A stretch of 64,000 nt of DNA from Mycolicibacterium iranicum. GTDB taxonomy: Bacteria; Actinomycetota; Actinomycetes; Mycobacteriales; Mycobacteriaceae. Positions 60,710-64,000 of this stretch are shown here, piece by piece. The position numbers and the translations under genes are program-made. Position 1 is the first letter of the stretch. The number at the start of each line of letters is the position of its first letter. The stretch spans positions 1 to 64,000 of the forward strand of contig NZ_LQPC01000029.1 in assembly GCF_002101705.1 (NCBI RefSeq). Reading direction: 5' to 3'. The notes under the pieces were generated by a model, which ran no database searches, had not been told where the DNA came from, and saw only the letters and a program-made list of their open reading frames with translations.

Positions 60710-62580
60710 TAGGCGTGTCCCTCTTCGTTGTCGAACAGCGGACGGATACCGCGTGCCGCTTGAATTTCATCATTGCTGGTGCCTGCGGCCACCATCGGCC
60801 ACACCTGGGCATCGGCGCCGACCACGAACTCGATCACCACGGGACGGTCGTTGATGGCGCGCGCCTGCGCGATGACGTCGGCGACGTCTTCAGCACGCTC
60901 GCAACGCAATCCGACGCATCCCAGCGCCTCCGACAGCTTCACGAAGTCGGGGATGCGACGGGTGTGCGTGGCCAGATCCGTTTGGCTGTATCGCTCTTCG
61001 TAGAACAGCGTCTGCCACTGCCGGACCATGCCCAGGTTGCCGTTGTTTATCAGTGCGACCTTGATCGGCACACCCTCGATGGCGCAGGTCGCCAGCTCCT
61101 GGTTGGTCATCTGGAAGCAGCCGTCGCCGTCGATGGCCCACACCTCGGCCTCAGGACGACCCATCTTGGCGCCTAGCGCGGCGGGCACCGCGAAGCCCAT
61201 CGTGCCGAGGCCACCGGAGTTCAGCCACGTCTTCGGCTTCTCGTAGGAGATGAACTGCGCCGCCCACATCTGGTGCTGCCCGACACCGGCGACGTACACC
61301 GCGTCCGGGCCGGCGATCTTGCCCAGCGTCTCGATCACGTACTCCGGGCTCAGGCTGCCGTCGCTCTGCGGTCCGTAGCTCAGTGGATACGTCGACTGGA
61401 TGCCGCGCAGGTACTCCCGCCAGCCGTCGACATCGACGGTCGTACCATCGCGGCGCAACGCCTCGACCAGGTCGGTGATCACGTTCTTGACGTCGCCCAC
61501 GATCGGCACGTCGGCGTGCCGGTTCTTGCCGATCTCAGCCGGATCGATGTCGGCGTGGATGACCTTGGCTTCCGGCGCGAACGAATCCAGCTTGCCCGTC
61601 ACCCGGTCGTCGAACCGGGTACCCAGCGCGATCAGCAGGTCACTGCGCTGCAGCGCCGCCACCGCGGCCACGGTGCCGTGCATGCCGGGCATACCGAGGT
61701 TCTGCGGATGGCTGTCGGGGAACGCACCCCGCGCCATCAACGTGGTGACTACCGGAATGCCGGTCAGCTCGGCCAGCTCGAGCAGCTGCTCGGAAGCCTC
61801 GCCGCGGATGACACCGCCACCGACGTAGAGCACCGGCTTGCGCGCCTCCGCGATGAGCTTGGCGGCTTCGCGGATCTGCCGGTTGTGGGGCTTGGTGTTG
61901 GGCTTGTAGCCGGGCAGCTCGAACTGCGGCGGCCAGGCGAAGGTGCACTCGCCCTGCAGCACGTCCTTGGGGATGTCGACGAGCACCGGCCCGGGCCGGC
62001 CGCTCTGGGCGATGTGGAATGCCTCGGCGATGACGCGCGCGATGTCGTCGCCGTCGCGGACCAGGAAGTTGTGCTTGGTCACCGGCATCGTGATTCCGGA
62101 GATGTCGGCTTCCTGGAACGCGTCGGTGCCGATGAGGGACCGGCCGACCTGGCCGGTGATCGCCACCACCGGGATGGAGTCCATGTAGGCGTCGGCCAGG
62201 GGTGTCACCAGGTTGGTCGCTCCGGGACCCGAGGTCGCCATGCAGACCCCGACCCGACCAGTCGCATGGGCGTAGCCGCTGGCCGCGTGGCCGCCGCCCT
62301 GCTCGTGGCGCACCAGCACGTGGCGAAGCTTCTGCGAGTCGAACAGTGGGTCGTACACCGGCAGCACGGCGCCGCCGGGGATACCGAAGATGATGTCGAC
62401 ACCGAGCTCCTCGAGCGAGCGGATGACCGCTTGCGCACCGGTGAGTTGATGCGGGGCAACAGTATTCGGTTGGCGATCGGCTTGCGCCTGGGCCGTCGCG
62501 GAGTTGTGCTTCGCGGCGGTCGCTGTCCCGTTAGTCGGGGTCGCCGACTGCTCGGGCGGTCGCGTGGTGGGTGCGCTCAC
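60709..62580 (-). CDS. ilvB: acetolactate synthase large (catalytic) subunit
   Basis: TPP enzyme of 623 aa committing pyruvate to branched-chain amino acid synthesis. The first ~45 residues are a low-complexity Thr/Ala/Gln extension. The catalytic Glu is in [20 protein letters not shown]. The FAD/middle domain contains [18 protein letters not shown], and the TPP motif is [15 protein letters not shown] with [19 protein letters not shown]. Expression is preceded by an attenuator leader. Confidence 0.97.
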
Positions 62581-62637
62581 GGTGTCCTCTGGTCCTTCTC
62601 GGTTGGTGCGATCTTCTCAAATCGGTGCTGGGGCAAC

Positions 62638-62674
62638 AAAAAACCCCCGTCAGCTCAGCGGCTGTACGAGGGTT
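62638..62674 (-). terminator. ilvB leader terminator hairpin
   Basis: On the minus strand AACCCTCGT(A)CAGC and GCTGACGGGGGTT pair for 13 bp with one bulge (62642-62674), followed by TTTT. This is an intrinsic terminator about 57 bp before ilvB. Its proximal arm overlaps a segment (62670-62686) that instead can pair with the leader-peptide codons at 62719-62735 over 17 nt. Confidence 0.85.
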
Positions 62675-62693
62675 GCGCGTCGATGCTGTTGTG

Positions 62694-62759
62694 CTATGCC
62701 CGAACGAGGGCTAGCGCGGCATCAACGCGCAACCCAATTACTACGAGCATGGTCTGCAT
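62694..62759 (-). CDS. ilvB leader peptide (attenuator)
   Basis: A 21-residue ORF, MQTMLVVIGLRVDAALALVRA, lies between the ilvB promoter and the terminator. It has nine Leu/Val/Ile codons, including GTA-GTA-ATT, TTG and CTA, which are rare in this GC-rich genome. This is the hallmark of ribosome-mediated attenuation of a branched-chain amino acid operon, already predicted for actinobacterial ilvB in the literature. The ATG is only eight bases after the -10 box, so it is probably translated from a leaderless or nearly leaderless transcript. Confidence 0.85.
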   Translation of the reverse strand: MQTMLVVIGLRVDAALALVRA

Positions 62760-62767
62760 AGCAGACG

Positions 62768-62797
62768 ACGGTAGCCTCCGAACTGGGTGAAGGTCAA
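62768..62797 (-). promoter_or_regulatory. promoter of the ilvBNC operon
   Basis: TTGACC (62792-62797), an 18-bp spacer and TACCGT (62768-62773) on the minus strand form a sigma-A-like promoter. The predicted start falls at about the leader-peptide ATG at 62759. The divergent cfp6 gene starts 30 bp further away. Confidence 0.65.
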
Positions 62798-62826
62798 ATC
62801 TCCGACCACGATGCCATGATGGCGAC

Positions 62827-63225
62827 ATGGGTAAACCCTCGGCACCGGAGTCGTCCCCCGTGGTCATCAGGATCTCGCCGATGGCGCATATTGCCGTCGG
62901 ATTCCTCACGCTGGGGCTCTCGGCCCTCGTGTTCGCCAGGCCGCCCTGGTTTGTGGTGCTGCTGGTGATTCCGGTGATGCTCTCGATCGTGATCGCGCGC
63001 TACCGGACCCTCGCTGATCGGGAGGCCGTCACCGCGCGCACGTTGTTCGGTCGTCGGACGGTGCCGTGGGACGACATCGACGGACTTCGTTTCGGACGAA
63101 AGGCGTGGGCGGTGGCGCGGCGCCGTGACGGAAGCGAGTTCACGCTGCCCGCGGTGACGTTCTCGACGCTGCCGGTGTTGACCGAGGCCAGCGGCGGACG
63201 GGTGCCGAACCCGTATGAGCAGTAG
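62827..63225 (+). CDS. cfp6: PH-domain membrane protein Cfp6
   Basis: Small protein of 132 aa with two hydrophobic helices (about residues 20-37 and 40-58) and a bacterial PH-like domain (RYRTLADREAVTARTLFGRRTVPWDDIDGLRF, then FTLPAVTFSTLP). It matches the low-molecular-weight antigen 6 gene that sits between ilvB and doxX in M. tuberculosis (Rv3004). Function unknown. It ends in VPNPYEQ and is convergent with the doxX gene. Confidence 0.85.
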   Translation: MGKPSAPESSPVVIRISPMAHIAVGFLTLGLSALVFARPPWFVVLLVIPVMLSIVIARYRTLADREAVTARTLFGRRTVPWDDIDGLRFGRKAWAVARRRDGSEFTLPAVTFSTLPVLTEASGGRVPNPYEQ

Positions 63226-63228
63226 GAC

Positions 63229-64000
63229 CTAGCCGAGAGGGTTCGCGCCGTTGAGCAGGACCCAGATCGCCACGCCCGCACCGACACCGAGAATGAGTGC
63301 CGCGAACGAACCGACGAAAGGTCGCCGGGCCCATCCACGACCGGCGTCGAGGCCGTACTTGCCTGGCCCGACCAGGATGATCGCCGCCACCGCGAAGAGC
63401 AGGACGAGCTGGTATTCGTGGCCGTCGGTGAGAAATTCCGCAAGCCTGGCGTCGTTGTGCGCGATAGTGGCTTCCGCCAGCGTCGCGGTGACGAGGTAAC
63501 CCAGCGCGCCTGCTGCCGCGATCGGCGTGAAGAGGCCGATCACCAACAGCACACCCGCGGCGATCTGGCCGCCCGCGGCCACATAGGACAGGATGTCGGC
63601 GTTGCGGAAGCCGACATCGGCCAGCTGGTCGCGGAAGCCTCCGAGGCCGGGACCACCCCACCAACCGAACACCTTCTGCAGGCCATGTCCGATCAGCAGC
63701 GCTCCGACGGCGACGCGCAGCAGCAGCAGTCCGAGATCCTGGGTGCCCCTGCGGTCGTCACCGACGCGGTCCGGATCCACTCCGACCTCGGTGGGCGCGG
63801 CCGGCGTCGCCCCGTATGCACCCGCGGCCAGGCCCGTGGTGGGCTGCACGTACGGCAGTGGTTCCGGGTCGTTGAGCAGCGCGAAGGGCTGCGGCTCGGC
63901 AGGCTTGGCGGAGTCGTACCGGGGAATCGCGGTGGTCTCGAAGTCGCCGCCGTAGTTCGAGGAGGGGAGATCGTCCTCGGGGTCCACCAGGCTCGCCGAC
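63229..64000 (-). CDS. DoxX family membrane protein, 5' truncated by window end
   Basis: DoxX-type protein with a Pro-rich cytoplasmic N-terminus (to about residue 90 here) and four helices. The core LGLLLLRVAVGALLIGHGLQKVFGWWGGPGL, then AAGGQIAAGVLLVIGLFTPIAAAGALGYLV, is typical. The GTG at 63987 is a possible start, but the frame remains open to the window edge (SASLVDPEDDL), so the gene probably begins outside. In M. tuberculosis DoxX (Rv3005c) forms a membrane complex with superoxide dismutase SodA and the thiosulfate sulfurtransferase SseA, supporting redox homeostasis. Confidence 0.88.
   Translation of the reverse strand, partial: SASLVDPEDDLPSSNYGGDFETTAIPRYDSAKPAEPQPFALLNDPEPLPYVQPTTGLAAGAYGATPAAPTEVGVDPDRVGDDRRGTQDLGLLLLRVAVGALLIGHGLQKVFGWWGGPGLGGFRDQLADVGFRNADILSYVAAGGQIAAGVLLVIGLFTPIAAAGALGYLVTATLAEATIAHNDARLAEFLTDGHEYQLVLLFAVAAIILVGPGKYGLDAGRGWARRPFVGSFAALILGVGAGVAIWVLLNGANPLG

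Overview
The window is a high-GC chromosomal segment from a mycobacterium, most likely a fast-growing, non-tuberculous Mycolicibacterium-type species. The evidence is a run of mycobacterial genes (SepIVA, lysine-rich HupB, Cfp6, FbiD/CofC, DUF3159, DUF3515) in an order that, from memory, follows M. tuberculosis Rv2918c (glnD) to Rv3005c (doxX). Two things argue against the tuberculosis complex. The large PDIM/phenolic glycolipid locus expected between sepIVA and coaD is absent, and several genes are inserted that the tubercle bacillus lacks at these points: a type 2 isopentenyl diphosphate isomerase, a P450, a copper/DyP peroxidase module, a PLP sulfur-amino-acid-type enzyme and a YrhK-like membrane protein.

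Layout. 1-1116: 3' part of a DUF222/HNH (13E12-type) endonuclease gene. 1136-5573: nitrogen operon amt-glnB-glnD with GlnR-like sites upstream of amt. 5623-18224: ftsY, idi2, smc, acyP, osmC, mutM, rnc, a DUF177 gene, sepIVA, coaD, a P450 and rsmD. 18221-25267: pyruvate carboxylase, the VKOR/DsbA disulfide pair, a LipN-like esterase and an aldo/keto reductase. 25277-30314: accessory island with a His-containing membrane protein, a PepSY transmembrane protein, a PCu(A)C copper-chaperone lipoprotein and a Tat-exported DyP peroxidase, facing two paralogous secreted Pro-rich four-cysteine proteins, one with a Met/His/Gly tail. 30479-37502: exported HNH nuclease, recG, a DAK2 (FakA-like) protein, rpmB, ung, thiL and a stand-alone Lrp/AsnC effector domain. 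37513-46093: DUF3515 protein, ddl, PLP enzyme, gpsA, fbiD, ppk, mutT1 and hupB. 46295-62797: branched-chain and serine biosynthesis (leuCD with divergent ndgR, leuB, serA, ilvBNC), with gltX, tRNA-Gln and tRNA-Glu, an FAH-family enzyme, an MFS transporter, a FAD oxidoreductase, wrbA and a DUF3159 gene in between. 62827-64000: cfp6 and a doxX gene that runs off the end.

Regulation visible in the DNA includes an ilvB attenuator (leader peptide rich in Val/Ile/Leu codons, a T-run terminator and a competing 17-nt helix) and a 38-bp leuC/ndgR divergent region with overlapping promoters and an inverted repeat. Also visible are a hairpin over the glnD ribosome-binding site, a likely CTG start for rsmD, and two families of intergenic inverted repeats that each occur twice. 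Many genes are translationally coupled through ATGA/GTGA overlaps.

The only gap over 300 bases between protein genes (49093-49526) holds the two tRNA genes and a terminator. No CRISPR array, insertion sequence, prophage or rRNA gene was seen.
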